NCBI RefSeq assembly: GCF_900143025.1
Contig: NZ_FRCT01000012.1
Coordinates: forward strand, 1-64,000
From: Ruminococcus flavefaciens
Lineage (GTDB): Bacteria; Bacillota; Clostridia; Oscillospirales; Ruminococcaceae
Length of the DNA: 64,000 nt
Direction: 5' to 3'
Shown: in pieces, positions 25,640-35,198 of the stretch
Layout: each line of letters opens with the position of its first letter
Numbering within the stretch: position 1 is the stretch's first letter
The notes under the pieces: model-generated
Seen by the model: only the letters and a program-made list of their open reading frames with translations
What the model was told of the DNA's origin: nothing
Database searches by the model: none
Program-made: the position numbers and the translations under genes

Positions 25640-25702
25640 TAGAATGATATTTTCTGCCTGCGGAAAGCACTGTCCAATGGCAGCTGAGAAGGAGAATGTA
25701 AT

Positions 25703-28120
25703 ATGCAGTACGGACATTTCGATCTTGAAAACAAAGAATATGTCATCACTAACCCCGCAACACCCGCACCTTGGGCTAACTATCTCGGTGATCCCGAATA
25801 CGGTGCTATGATATCCAATAACGCAGCAGGCTACAGCTTCGTTAAATCAGGCGCAAACGGCAGACTTTCGCGTTTCCGCTTCAATTCCGATATGGCTCTC
25901 CCGGGACGCTATATCTATATAAGAGATAATGATACCGCTGATTACTGGTCAGCTTCATGGCAGCCTGTAGGCAAGCCCCTCGACAAATATAAGAGCGAGT
26001 GCCGCCACGGTACAGCTTATACCGTAATTTCTGCCGAATATGCTGATATCAGATCAGAGACTACATACTATGTTCCATACGGAAAAACATACGAGGTATG
26101 GAGAGCTAAGGTAACAAACAATTCAGATAAAGAAAGAAAGCTTTCCGTTTTCGGTTTCATAGAGTTCACAAATGAGCCTAACTATGAGCAGGATCAGGTA
26201 AACCTCCAGTACACACTGTTCATCACACGTACAAGCTTCGAGGGCGGCAACCGTATCCTCCAGCACATGAACGAGAATACAGGCTTCGATGAGAACGGCT
26301 ACAACGGTCAGGAGAGATTCTTCGGTATGGTAGGTCAGCCTGTTACAGGCTGCTGCGGAAGTCTCAGCGACTTCATCGGACCTTACAGAACTTTCTCAAA
26401 TCCTATCGCTGTTGAGAACGGCAAGTGCAGCGGCGTTATGAACTATAACTCCAACTCCTGCGGTGCTCTCCAGAGCGATATCACTCTTGCACCGGGCGAG
26501 ACAAAGGAATTCATCTTCGTTCTCGGCGAGCGCAAGGACCCCGAGGCTGCTGCTATACTTGACGAATACAAGGCAGCAGGAAAGGTAGATGCAGAAGTTA
26601 AGCAGCTCAAGGACTACTGGCACGGTCAGCTCTCAAACTTCAAGGTTGAGACCCCTTCCGATGAATTCAACAACATGATAAATGTATGGAACGCTTATCA
26701 GTGTTTCATCACATTCATATGGTCAAGAGCCGCTTCCTTCGTATACTGCGGTCTCAGAAACGGCTACGGCTACCGCGATACAGTTCAGGATATTCAGGGT
26801 ATCATTCATCTTGACCCTGAAATGGCTGCCGAGAAGATACGCTTCATGCTTTCTGCTCAGGTAAGCAACGGCGGCGGTCTCCCGCTTGTTAAGTTCGACC
26901 ACAATGCAGGTCACGAGACCTGCCCTGACGAGAACGATGAGCACAGCGTTTACGCTAAGGAAACAGGTCACCCTTCATACCGTGCAGACGATGCTCTCTG
27001 GCTCTTCCCGACTATCGTTAAGTATCTCGGTGAGAGCGGCAACAAGGGCTTCCTCGATGAGGTCATCACATACGCAGAAGAAGGCGGCGGAAAGGCTACC
27101 GTTTACGAGCATCTCAAGAACGCTATCCGCTTCTCTATGGAGCGTCTTGGCAGTCACGATATGCCTGCCGGCCTCCACGCTGACTGGAACGACTGTCTCC
27201 GCCTCGGCGCACAGGGCGAGTCCACATTCGTTGCATTCCAGCTCTACTATGCTATGAACGTTATGCGCGACATGGCTAAGGACAAGAACGACACAGACTA
27301 CATCACATACCTTGACGGCGTTCAGAAGAAGCTTGGCGACGCACTTGAAAAGTGCTGGGACGAGGACAGATTTATCCGCGGTATCCGCGACAACGGCGTT
27401 ATCGTTGGTGCTAAGAAGGATCCCGAGGCTAATATGTGGCTCAATCCTCAGAGCTGGAGCGTAATCTCACGCTTCGCTTCCGATGAGCAGGCTGAAAAGG
27501 CTATGAACAGCGTTCACGATATACTCAATACACCTTACGGTGCTAAGCTCCTCGAACCACCTTACAAGTATCACCACTTCAAGGGTGCGCTCATGCAGGT
27601 ATTCAACCTTGATACAAAGGAAAACGGCGGTATCTTCTCACAGTCACAGGGCTGGCTCATACTTGCCGAGTCTCTCCTCGGTCACGGCGACCGTGCATTC
27701 GAGTACTTCCTCGAAAGCTCACCTGCTGCTATGAACGATAAGGCTGAGATACGTGTTATGGAACCATACGTTCACGGTCAGTTCACCGAGTCAAAGGCTT
27801 CTCCTTACGAGGGACGTTCACACGTTCACTGGCTCACAGGTACAGCTTCGACAGTAATGGTCGGCTGTGTTGAGGGTATCTGCGGTATGCGTCCTGACCT
27901 TAACGGTCTTACTATCGCTCCGTCTATCCCTGCTAAGTGGGACGGCTTCAAGATCGAGAAAAACTTCCGCGGCAAGAAGCTCAACATCAATATCGACAAC
28001 TCCGCACACGTTCAGAGCGGCGTTAAGGAACTCACACTCAACGGCGAGAAGCTTGCAGGCAATTATGTTCCTGCTGATAAGCTCAAGGACGTTAACGAGA
28101 TAAACGTAGTACTTGGATAA
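25703..28120 (+). CDS. Cellobiose phosphorylase, GH94
   Basis: 805 residues, full length for the family. It opens with MQYGHFDLENKEYVI, typical of cytoplasmic cellobiose phosphorylases. The (alpha/alpha)6 barrel has the general acid in HADWNDC (Asp near 494) and a C-terminal jelly-roll. It splits cellobiose with phosphate into glucose 1-phosphate and glucose, saving ATP during growth on cellulose. Codon use is strongly biased (GGC, AAG, CTC), like ppdK, so high expression is expected. AAGGAG lies eight bases before the ATG. It is monocistronic with its own promoter and terminator. Confidence 0.96.
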   Translation: MQYGHFDLENKEYVITNPATPAPWANYLGDPEYGAMISNNAAGYSFVKSGANGRLSRFRFNSDMALPGRYIYIRDNDTADYWSASWQPVGKPLDKYKSECRHGTAYTVISAEYADIRSETTYYVPYGKTYEVWRAKVTNNSDKERKLSVFGFIEFTNEPNYEQDQVNLQYTLFITRTSFEGGNRILQHMNENTGFDENGYNGQERFFGMVGQPVTGCCGSLSDFIGPYRTFSNPIAVENGKCSGVMNYNSNSCGALQSDITLAPGETKEFIFVLGERKDPEAAAILDEYKAAGKVDAEVKQLKDYWHGQLSNFKVETPSDEFNNMINVWNAYQCFITFIWSRAASFVYCGLRNGYGYRDTVQDIQGIIHLDPEMAAEKIRFMLSAQVSNGGGLPLVKFDHNAGHETCPDENDEHSVYAKETGHPSYRADDALWLFPTIVKYLGESGNKGFLDEVITYAEEGGGKATVYEHLKNAIRFSMERLGSHDMPAGLHADWNDCLRLGAQGESTFVAFQLYYAMNVMRDMAKDKNDTDYITYLDGVQKKLGDALEKCWDEDRFIRGIRDNGVIVGAKKDPEANMWLNPQSWSVISRFASDEQAEKAMNSVHDILNTPYGAKLLEPPYKYHHFKGALMQVFNLDTKENGGIFSQSQGWLILAESLLGHGDRAFEYFLESSPAAMNDKAEIRVMEPYVHGQFTESKASPYEGRSHVHWLTGTASTVMVGCVEGICGMRPDLNGLTIAPSIPAKWDGFKIEKNFRGKKLNINIDNSAHVQSGVKELTLNGEKLAGNYVPADKLKDVNEINVVLG

Positions 28121-28151
28121 TGCGTAATTCATAATGCGTAATGCATAATTA
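28118..28151. repeat. ATTATGCATT-type repeat at the gene end
   Basis: TAATGCGTAATTCATAATGCGTAATG-type units begin at the very stop codon of the cellobiose phosphorylase gene and run into its terminator. Confidence 0.65.
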
Positions 28152-28180
28152 AGGCACTGTGAAAATCACAGTGCCTTTTT
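28151..28180 (+). terminator. Terminator of cellobiose phosphorylase
   Basis: Perfect 12-bp stem AAGGCACTGTGA / TCACAGTGCCTT with a 3-base loop and a T-run. Confidence 0.92.
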
Positions 28181-28187
28181 ATGCGCG

Positions 28188-28230
28188 AATGACCATGTGT
28201 AGGGGACGACGTTCCCTACACATGGTCATT
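28188..28230. repeat. 19-bp-stem hairpin
   Basis: Arms 28188-28206 and 28212-28230 pair over 19 bp (one G-T) around a 5-base loop CGACG. It contains the GGGGA/TTCCCTAC core of the variable-stem family but with a much longer stem. Confidence 0.8.
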
Positions 28231-28251
28231 TATAGTTCGTTGATTATTTAC

Positions 28252-28323
28252 GGGCGAACACTGTTCGCCCCTACAAACCACTATGCACTAATCACTTGCG
28301 GACGCGCAATGCGCGTCCCTACT
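28252..28323. repeat. Two variable-stem hairpins
   Basis: GGGCGAAC-ACT-GTTCGCCC (28252-28270) and GGACGCGC-AAT-GCGCGTCC (28300-28318), both followed by CCTAC or CTAC. No gene is seen between 28121 and 28511. Confidence 0.82.
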
Positions 28324-28430
28324 ACTCTCTACTCACTACTTACTACTCACTCAAATTGTGCAAGTCGTTTAAATACACTTGTGCCGAATTGTGCAATCGA
28401 ACAATTCTGACAAGTTTGCTTTGCAAGTTC

Positions 28431-28459
28431 TTGACAAGTACACTTGGCAGTGCTATAAT
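28431..28459 (+). promoter_or_regulatory. Promoter of the DUF6442-HTH operon
   Basis: TTGACA (28431-28436), 17-bp spacer, TATAAT (28454-28459). Operator-like dyads overlap it. Confidence 0.88.
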
Positions 28460-28480
28460 ACAATTACCAAGTAAACTTGG
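28435..28480. promoter_or_regulatory. Pair of CAAGT-ACTTG operator dyads
   Basis: CAAGTACACTTGG (28435-28447) covers the spacer next to the -35; CCAAGTAAACTTGG (28467-28480, perfect 6+6 dyad) covers the transcript start. Centres are about 32 bp apart, three helix turns. The HTH protein encoded at the end of the operon is the obvious candidate to bind them. Confidence 0.75.
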
Positions 28481-28511
28481 CAAAACATCACATGATATGG
28501 GAGGTACTACT

Positions 28512-28835
28512 ATGAACAAGGAAGAAATACTCGAAAAAAGCAGACACGAAAATAAAAACCGTGATATTTCCGAAATTTCTCAGACAAAGGACGCTTCAAG
28601 ATTTGCTATCATATTCAGCCTTGCCTTTTATATTATATATTCAACGCTTACTATGATAGCACATAAGCCTTTAAACAAAGGCATTGCAGCTATGGAGACC
28701 TGTGTTATGTTTGCAGTTTATCTGCACAAATCAATAAAAACAAGAAAAAGCGAACATATATTATGTGCAGTCCTTATGGGAGAAGCATTTCTTATGTTCT
28801 CATTTGTGGCAATAATGGAACTGTTTAAAAAATAA
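28512..28835 (+). CDS. DUF6442-like membrane protein 1
   Basis: 107 residues from MNKEEILEKSRHENKNRD. The opening NKEEILxKSRxENKNRD matches what I recall of DUF6442. Three hydrophobic segments follow (about 35-55, 60-75, 85-104). The function is unknown. Its neighbour downstream is a clear paralogue, about half identical. The open frame extends upstream, but GGGAGG stands eight bases before this ATG. It is first of a three-gene operon ending with an HTH regulator, a common layout for stress-responsive membrane operons. Confidence 0.82.
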   Translation: MNKEEILEKSRHENKNRDISEISQTKDASRFAIIFSLAFYIIYSTLTMIAHKPLNKGIAAMETCVMFAVYLHKSIKTRKSEHILCAVLMGEAFLMFSFVAIMELFKK

Positions 28836-28849
28836 GGTGGTGTATCAAT

Positions 28850-29179
28850 ATGAATAAAGAAGAAATTCTCGCAAAAAGCCGTCAGGAAAACAAAAACCGT
28901 GACATTGCAGAAATAGACAGGGCAAAAAGTGATTCAAGATTTGCCGTGATACTAACTATGCTCTTTACCTGCCTATATGCTGTAATGACTTTACTCATCA
29001 CAGGAAAGATGAATTACGGGGCACTTGCAACTGCAATATGTATGCTTTTTTCAATGCAGTTGCACAGAGCCATAAAAAACAAAAATACAGGAGATATTCT
29101 ATGTGCTTCAGTCATATGCTTATTTTTTCTCCTGTTGACATACATGGCAGTCCGCGAGCTTTTCGGCTTCAAACCATAA
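28850..29179 (+). CDS. DUF6442-like membrane protein 2
   Basis: 109 residues and a paralogue of the preceding gene, sharing MNKEEIL-KSR-ENKNRDI-EI and the three-helix layout with a basic HRAIKNKNTGDIL loop before the last helix. AAGGTGGTG lies upstream of the ATG. The tandem copies may form a heterodimer. The role is unknown. Confidence 0.82.
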   Translation: MNKEEILAKSRQENKNRDIAEIDRAKSDSRFAVILTMLFTCLYAVMTLLITGKMNYGALATAICMLFSMQLHRAIKNKNTGDILCASVICLFFLLLTYMAVRELFGFKP

Positions 29180-29191
29180 GGCGGTGACTGC

Positions 29192-29404
29192 ATGATAGAC
29201 GATTCACTTATACTCCGAAACCGCCTGAAAGAGATACGCAAGGAGCAGCGGCTCTCACAGGACGAGCTTGCAAAAATGGTGGGTGTTTCCCGTAATACCA
29301 TAAGCTCCATAGAAACAGGGCAGTTCAGTCCCACGGCTAAGCTTGCACTTGTGCTATGCATTGCACTTGATAAGAAGTTTGAGGATATCTTTTACTTTGA
29401 CTGA
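29192..29404 (+). CDS. XRE-family HTH regulator, short form
   Basis: 70 residues, essentially one helix-turn-helix: RLKEIRKEQRLSQDELAKMV and VSRNTISSIETGQFSPT, ending FEDIFYFD. It is of the YozG/Cro-like type with no ligand domain. It is the third gene of the operon, 12 bases after the second. It probably represses its own promoter through the dyads at 28435-28480. Confidence 0.9.
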   Translation: MIDDSLILRNRLKEIRKEQRLSQDELAKMVGVSRNTISSIETGQFSPTAKLALVLCIALDKKFEDIFYFD

Positions 29405-29518
29405 TGCAGGCAGCGTCACGCTCGTAAACTCGCTCACTCTTTTCAAAAACGTTGATCGTATTTCGCTTATGGCACATTTAATTCCGAATTTAAAAAGCCA
29501 GCCCTTACATTCTGATCC

Positions 29519-29577
29519 GTCCGCATAGCGGACACATTAACTTTAAACTCTCAACTTGCAGGCGGATAATATCCGCC
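29519..29577. repeat. Composite intergenic hairpin repeat
   Basis: GTCCGC-ATA-GCGGAC (29519-29533) and GGCGGA-TAATA-TCCGCC (29561-29577) with the CCTAC tail. The gap 29405-29587 otherwise holds nothing recognisable. Confidence 0.8.
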
Positions 29578-29587
29578 CCTACAGCAC

Positions 29588-29620
29588 AAAAAAGCTTCCG
29601 TATAAAACGGAAGCTTTTTT
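29588..29620. terminator. Bidirectional terminator
   Basis: AAAAAAGCTTCCG / CGGAAGCTTTTTT, perfect 13-bp arms with A and T runs on both sides. It lies between the convergent HTH operon (+) and lipoprotein gene (-). Confidence 0.9.
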
Positions 29621-29621
29621 A

Positions 29622-30758
29622 TTATCTGTCTTTAACTTTTTCGATCTGCATTGAAGCTTCTTCAATAGCTGCCTGTGCCTCAGCATTCACCTTGTCGGCT
29701 TGTTCCTTGGCTTTTTCGATCTCGTCTAATATCTTCTGTTCAGCATCAGATGTATCGGAGATCGCCTGTTTGAGCTTAGCTTCAAACTTTTCCATTTCAG
29801 CTGCGGCTTTTTCGTATTCCTCCGAATTCTGTACCTCTTCCATAAGCTTTTCATACTCAGACTTGAGTTCTTCTCTCAGCTTAGGATCAGTTGCTGCAGC
29901 TTCCATTTCTTTAACTTTCTTTTCGTACTCAGCTTTCAGCTTTTCCTTTTTATTTTCGATATCTTCCTTGATATCACCTATCTTCTCCTCGACCTTTTCC
30001 TTAATGTCCTCAGCCGCAGAAGCAGGTACTATCGGTATGGAATTGCCGTCCTCGTCGTAGAATACGATATTGTCGATATACATATCCGACTCATTGGCTA
30101 CGCCCCAGCGCATTATAAGGAAGTTTGCGTCCTCCATTTCCTCTGTCCAGCACTGTCCGCTGTCAGCCAGCAGGAACTTGAACTGAGCGTGTATTGCGCC
30201 CGATGCTTCAAAATTATACTCACCTCCTGAGAAGTCCTGAAAATCATACCACTTCTCCTGTGCGGTAACGGTTCCGCCGCCGCCGCCTATCCAGCCGGGA
30301 GCTTTTACGACCTCGCCGTCATCTCGCTTCAATCCCTCTGCGGTAGCCTCAGCGTACATATCAAATTCTATCCTGCGCACCTTTGCTGCACCGGCACTGC
30401 CCAGAAGTTTCGTTACGTTTATGCCTATTTTCTGCACCTTGCCTTCAAGAGGTACGGTGTTGTCATCGGCAAATTTCAGCATCTTGTTGCCCATAAGCTC
30501 CGCAACCGAAAGCTCACCCTTTGCGCAGTCCTTATCATCGGTCTTGACAGATGCAAAATCAAATCTGCCGTCATCAAAGGTTATTGCATTCGGGTCTGTA
30601 GCTTCCACAGGTGTAGGAGGTACGAGCTCCTCGGTAGTAGTTTCAACAGTAGCCGAGGGATCCGATTTATCGTCGGATTTCTTCTTATCGCTGCATCCCG
30701 CAGCACAGGCTGCAAGGGCAAAAGCCATCGCACCTGCGATAAAGTTTTTGTAGTTCAT
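29622..30758 (-). CDS. Lipoprotein with beta-sandwich-like domain and coiled-coil tail
   Basis: 378 residues. A lipoprotein signal (about 1-22) has the lipobox ACAAGC before SDKKKS. A Thr/Pro linker leads to a beta-rich domain (about 55-240) of carbohydrate-binding or galactose-binding look (FDDGRFDFASV, GWIGGGGG, YIDNIVFYDEDGN). The last 130 residues are a charged coiled coil (EKVEEKIGDIKEDIENKKEKLK, quoted in part). It is probably anchored outside on the membrane. Whether the beta domain binds plant polysaccharide is inference from host lifestyle. Confidence 0.75.
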   Translation of the reverse strand: MNYKNFIAGAMAFALAACAAGCSDKKKSDDKSDPSATVETTTEELVPPTPVEATDPNAITFDDGRFDFASVKTDDKDCAKGELSVAELMGNKMLKFADDNTVPLEGKVQKIGINVTKLLGSAGAAKVRRIEFDMYAEATAEGLKRDDGEVVKAPGWIGGGGGTVTAQEKWYDFQDFSGGEYNFEASGAIHAQFKFLLADSGQCWTEEMEDANFLIMRWGVANESDMYIDNIVFYDEDGNSIPIVPASAAEDIKEKVEEKIGDIKEDIENKKEKLKAEYEKKVKEMEAAATDPKLREELKSEYEKLMEEVQNSEEYEKAAAEMEKFEAKLKQAISDTSDAEQKILDEIEKAKEQADKVNAEAQAAIEEASMQIEKVKDR

Positions 30759-30844
30759 ATTTGCTTCTCCCTGTACAAAACTGTACTTTCTTACTTTTAT
30801 GCACTGTGCTCTGCATAACAGTGCCTTTCTTTGTTTACAACTTC

Positions 30845-30873
30845 ATTTTAGCATAAAAACGCAGGTATGTAAA
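30845..30873 (-). promoter_or_regulatory. Promoter of the coiled-coil lipoprotein
   Basis: Minus-strand TTTACA (30868-30873), 17-bp spacer, TAAAAT (30845-30850). The leader below contains a GCACTGT / ACAGTGC stem-loop. Confidence 0.7.
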
Positions 30874-30971
30874 GTAACATATCGTCCAAATCGCAGTACA
30901 TATTTTGCAACACAATACACAAAAATTGCGCTCAAACATCAGGTTGACCAAATATTGCTGACGGTATTTTT

Positions 30972-33900
30972 CTATTTCTTTTCTCTGTTCTGATAAAATA
31001 TTTCGACAGTTTCTCTCATCATATCAAAGGGGCGTATCTTCGGCGATATCTTCACAGATACATAGGACTTGCCCACGCCATTGAAGGTTATCCTGCCCTT
31101 GTATGCCTGCTGCAATGCAGCTATCTGCTCGGGTACAAGATACTCGGTATAGAAGTACATAGCGCCATTTTTCTGTGATATTTCGGTAATACCAAGATGT
31201 GCAGCCTTGTTTCTGAGAAGCGATACATCAATGAGTCCCACCACCGACTTAGGCGGTTCGCCGTAACGGTCGATAAGCTCGTCGATAAGGTCGGTCTTGT
31301 CACTGTCCTCGTTCACGAGCATTATCTTGCGGTACATATCTATTCGCTGATTAAGGCTTGATATGTACTTTTCGGGAATATGTGCATCTATCTGTATATC
31401 CACAAGACACTCGGGTATCTTCTCGGGCTGCTCGCCCTTTTCCTCGGCTATGGCTTCCGAAAGGAGCTGCAAATACATATCATAGCCTACAGCCTCCATG
31501 TGTCCGTGCTGTCTGCCGCCGAGAATACTTCCTGCTCCTCTTATCTCAAGGTCACGGAGAGCAATTCGGAAGCCGCTTCCGAACTGGGTGAACTCACGCA
31601 TTGCGTTCAGTCGCTTTGTAGCTATTTCTGTAAGGACTTTATCACGCTGATAGGTAAAATACGCATAGCCCCTGCGGTTTGAACGTCCTACTCGTCCGCG
31701 GAGCTGATACAGCTGTGAAAGTCCGAAGCGGTCGGAGTCCTCTATGATAAGGGTGTTTACATTCGGCACATCAACACCTGTCTCGATGATAGTGGTGCAG
31801 ACAAGGATATCTATTTCATGCTCAACAAGCTGCTCCCATATATCCGACATTTCCTCCTCGCTCATCTGTCCGTGAGCAACTGCTATCCTTGCTTCGGGGA
31901 GAAACTCCTGCAAGCGGGCTGCACAGGCTGTTATAGTCTCTACGCGGTTGTGGATATAGTACACCTGTCCGCCGCGGCGAAGCTCCCTGACTATGCCCTG
32001 TACCACTGTTCCGATATTGTACTCGATAACGTAGGTCTGAACGGGATATCTGTCCTGCGGAGGTTCTTCGATAACCGACATATCGCGTATTCCGCTCATT
32101 GCCATATTCAGGGTACGAGGGATAGGAGTTGCGGAAAGCATGAGCACATCAACTCCCGTAAAACTCTCCTTGAAGCGCTCCTTGTGAGCAACTCCGAAAC
32201 GCTGCTCCTCGTCGATTATAGCAAGACCCAAGTCCTTGAATACCACTGATTTCTGGATTATCTTGTGAGTACCTATTATAATATCTATTCGTCCCTGCTT
32301 CAGCTTCTTTATTATCTCCTCCTGCTGCTTTGGCGAGCGGTAACGGCTCAGGAGCTCTATCTGCACGGGGAAGTGCTCGAAACGGCGAAGTGCCGTCTGA
32401 TAATGCTGATAGGCAAGAACTGTTGTAGGTGCAAGTATTGCGCACTGTTTTCCTGCAAGTACGCATTTCATTGCGGCTCTGAGAGCCACCTCTGTCTTGC
32501 CGAAGCCTACGTCGCCGCAGAGCAGTCGCTCCATAGGACGTGGGCGCTCCATATCTGCCTTTATCTCGGCTATGGACTGTAACTGGTCATCGGTCTCAAC
32601 GTATGGGAAACGCTCCTCAAAATCACGCTGTATCTCGTCATCGGGATAAAATGCGAAGCCTACGCTCTTTTCGCGCTTTGCATACAGAGCGATGAGCTCA
32701 TGTGCCATGTCCTTGACTGCGCGTTTTACATTGCTGCGGGTCTTCTGCCACTCGCCCGAGCTGAGCTTGTTGAGCTTTACGCCGCTGTCGTCACGAGGTC
32801 CGATGTATTTCGACACCATATCCAGCTGAGTAACAGGGATATAGAGCTTATCCGTACCTGCGTACTGTATGGTTATGTAGTCCTTTGTAACGCCGTCCAT
32901 TTCCAGCTTGCGGATACCGATAAAACGTCCGATACCATGTCCTGAATGTACTACAAGGTCGCCCTCGGTGATGTCGGCAAGGGAGCGTATCTCCTCGGCT
33001 TTGTTCTTCTTTTTGCGACGCTTCTTGCGTACCGAGTCCATTGAGCGTCCCTGCGTAATGAGTACGGTCTTGTTTTCGGGGTACTCGAAGCCTCCGCCGA
33101 AGCTTCCCGACATGAGGACAACTCTGCCGCTTTTGGGCTCTATGTTGTCCGACGCGATATCACAGGGTATACCGTTTTCGTCTAAGTCCTGCTGTATTAT
33201 GGGCAGGGTCTTTTCGCTTCCTGCCGCAAGTATCATTCTGTAGCCGCGGTGCCTGTAGTCCTCCAAGTCCTCCACAAGCTGCTTCATCTCGCCGCTCCAC
33301 GGTGCAGTCTGCATAGCCTCGAAGCTTACAAGTCTGCGGTAGTCTATACGCTCGCCGCCCTGCATGAAGCTGCTCATGTAGAGGCATACACGTTTTTCCG
33401 CAATATGCTGTACCTCCGCAAGCTCCAGCACATAGCCGTCAAGCCCCTTGCAGAGCTGTCCGTCCTCCATGAGTATCTTTATATCCTCATTGTGGCGTGT
33501 AAGGACTCCTGCGGCGTTGTCCATAATGTCGGAATAGTCGCTGAATATGACAGAACCGCCGATATAGTCGAATACTGTCGATGCCTCGCCGTATACGAGT
33601 GGATAGTACTTGACGCTGTGAGCAAGTATCTCCCCTGCTCTCAGGCGGTGTACGTCCGCACCCAAGTGCTCACGGACTGCGTCCATGTGCTTGCCGCGGA
33701 CTTTTTTGCACAGCTCCTCTATCTTGCAGGCAAGCTCCTCGTTATCGTAAAGCACCTCTCCCGACGGGTATACCTCAACAGCTTCAAGTGCGTCAGTGCG
33801 TCGCTGTGAATCGGTCTCAAACTCGGATATGGAGTCTATCTCGTCACCCCAGAGCTCGATACGTACAGGTTTATCCGCCTGCACAGGAAATATATCCACA

Positions 33901-34433
33901 ATAGAGCCTCTTATGGAGAACTGTGACGCTCCCTCTACCTTTTCGCACCGCTGATAGCCGCACTTTGCAAGAGTCAGCGCAAGGTCTGACAAGTTCACTT
34001 CCTGTCCCTGTTTCAGCTCGATACCTGCGGCTATAAGGACTCCCACAGGTATAACGGGCTGCATTACAGCCTCTATGCTTGCGCAGATAACGGAACAGCG
34101 CCCTTTAGCCGCTTTTATAAGGGCGGATATACGCATATGCTCATATTCGTGGTTGGTGCTGTCAACAGGCGTGAATACCAGTTCCTTTGACGGAAAAAGC
34201 ACAGCATCTTCCCTGCCTGCCATCATATTTATGTCGTCGCAGAGCTTCTTTGCCTCTGCCTCCGAGCCCGTTACAACAAGGTCTATCTTTTCACTGCACA
34301 GGGAGTATATGAGCTGAGCCCTGTGTATATGTGAAAGACCTGTAACAGATACAGGCGATATCTTCTTGTCTATGGCTTCACGCAGGCTCTTATAGCCTGC
34401 AAGCTCGGTAAATAGGTCTTTAAACAGTTTCAT
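30972..34433 (-). CDS. mfd: Transcription-repair coupling factor Mfd
   Basis: About 1153 residues. Three ATGs stand in a row; the third is chosen because GGAG then lies seven bases upstream. UvrB-like N-terminal domain, the CarD-like RNA polymerase-binding domain (GDLVVHSGHGIGRF) and the RecG-like translocase with GDVGFGKTEVALRAA (Walker A), IIDEEQRFGV (DEEQ box) and TATPIPRTLNM are all visible, as is the C-terminal TRCF domain. It removes stalled RNA polymerase at lesions and recruits UvrA. It is followed by no other gene in the operon. Confidence 0.97.
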   Translation of the reverse strand: MKLFKDLFTELAGYKSLREAIDKKISPVSVTGLSHIHRAQLIYSLCSEKIDLVVTGSEAEAKKLCDDINMMAGREDAVLFPSKELVFTPVDSTNHEYEHMRISALIKAAKGRCSVICASIEAVMQPVIPVGVLIAAGIELKQGQEVNLSDLALTLAKCGYQRCEKVEGASQFSIRGSIVDIFPVQADKPVRIELWGDEIDSISEFETDSQRRTDALEAVEVYPSGEVLYDNEELACKIEELCKKVRGKHMDAVREHLGADVHRLRAGEILAHSVKYYPLVYGEASTVFDYIGGSVIFSDYSDIMDNAAGVLTRHNEDIKILMEDGQLCKGLDGYVLELAEVQHIAEKRVCLYMSSFMQGGERIDYRRLVSFEAMQTAPWSGEMKQLVEDLEDYRHRGYRMILAAGSEKTLPIIQQDLDENGIPCDIASDNIEPKSGRVVLMSGSFGGGFEYPENKTVLITQGRSMDSVRKKRRKKKNKAEEIRSLADITEGDLVVHSGHGIGRFIGIRKLEMDGVTKDYITIQYAGTDKLYIPVTQLDMVSKYIGPRDDSGVKLNKLSSGEWQKTRSNVKRAVKDMAHELIALYAKREKSVGFAFYPDDEIQRDFEERFPYVETDDQLQSIAEIKADMERPRPMERLLCGDVGFGKTEVALRAAMKCVLAGKQCAILAPTTVLAYQHYQTALRRFEHFPVQIELLSRYRSPKQQEEIIKKLKQGRIDIIIGTHKIIQKSVVFKDLGLAIIDEEQRFGVAHKERFKESFTGVDVLMLSATPIPRTLNMAMSGIRDMSVIEEPPQDRYPVQTYVIEYNIGTVVQGIVRELRRGGQVYYIHNRVETITACAARLQEFLPEARIAVAHGQMSEEEMSDIWEQLVEHEIDILVCTTIIETGVDVPNVNTLIIEDSDRFGLSQLYQLRGRVGRSNRRGYAYFTYQRDKVLTEIATKRLNAMREFTQFGSGFRIALRDLEIRGAGSILGGRQHGHMEAVGYDMYLQLLSEAIAEEKGEQPEKIPECLVDIQIDAHIPEKYISSLNQRIDMYRKIMLVNEDSDKTDLIDELIDRYGEPPKSVVGLIDVSLLRNKAAHLGITEISQKNGAMYFYTEYLVPEQIAALQQAYKGRITFNGVGKSYVSVKISPKIRPFDMMRETVEIFYQNREKK

Positions 34434-34489
34434 CATCATTCTCCGTAAACGAGTTCAAGCCGCGGCAGTGATGCAGCGGCTATGTAAAA

Positions 34490-35116
34490 TTATGAATTGT
34501 ACTTGTTCATGGCTTCATCGGTCTTGCCCTGTACCATGAGTTTTATGCACTCGCAGGCGTTTTCGGCTGACTGCTTCATAAGCTCGCCGTCCTCCTTGCC
34601 GAATTTGCCAAGAACCCACTTTGCAAGGTCGTAATCGGGGTGCGGCTTCTTGCCTACGCCCATTTTTATGCGCGGATAATCGTCCCTGCCTGTAAGCTCG
34701 CATATGCTACGCAGTCCGTTGTGTCCGCCGTGACTGCCCTTTCTGCGTATCCTCAGCTTGCCGCAGTCCAGTGAGATATCATCGCATACTACTATTAAAT
34801 TCTGCACATCTATCTTATAGAACTCCAACGCCTGTACTATTGACTCGCCGCTATTGTTCATATAGGTGGTGGGCTTCAGCAGCAGGCATCTCTTATCGCC
34901 GATAGTTACTTCGGCAGTCTTGCCCTTGAACTTCAGACGGTCTATCTTCTCGCCGAGCTGCTCCGCAAACATATCCATTACCATAAAGCCTGCATTGTGT
35001 CTTGTGTTTTCGTATTCAAGTCCCGGATTGCCAAGACCTGCGATAACATATTCTATTTTACCTCTTGTCGAGGAAGAATTTGCGGAAATCCTGTCGAATA
35101 CATCAAAAATACTCAT
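34490..35116 (-). CDS. pth: Peptidyl-tRNA hydrolase
   Basis: 208 residues, about 20 longer than usual at the N-terminus (MSIFDVFDRISANSSSTRG before the core). The core motifs are VIAGLGNPGLEYENTRHNAGF with the catalytic His, VCDDISLD and GSHGGHNGLRSI. It recycles peptidyl-tRNA. AAGGAG lies eight bases before this ATG, so the extension is probably real. It precedes mfd by about 55 bases, the classical pth-mfd pair. Confidence 0.95.
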   Translation of the reverse strand: MSIFDVFDRISANSSSTRGKIEYVIAGLGNPGLEYENTRHNAGFMVMDMFAEQLGEKIDRLKFKGKTAEVTIGDKRCLLLKPTTYMNNSGESIVQALEFYKIDVQNLIVVCDDISLDCGKLRIRRKGSHGGHNGLRSICELTGRDDYPRIKMGVGKKPHPDYDLAKWVLGKFGKEDGELMKQSAENACECIKLMVQGKTDEAMNKYNS

Positions 35117-35198
35117 TTATTTCTCTCCTTCTGTTCCGTAATTATCAACGTAGGGGCTTGATGCCTGCATCAGCCCGACAAAATTGCGGAACAACTCA

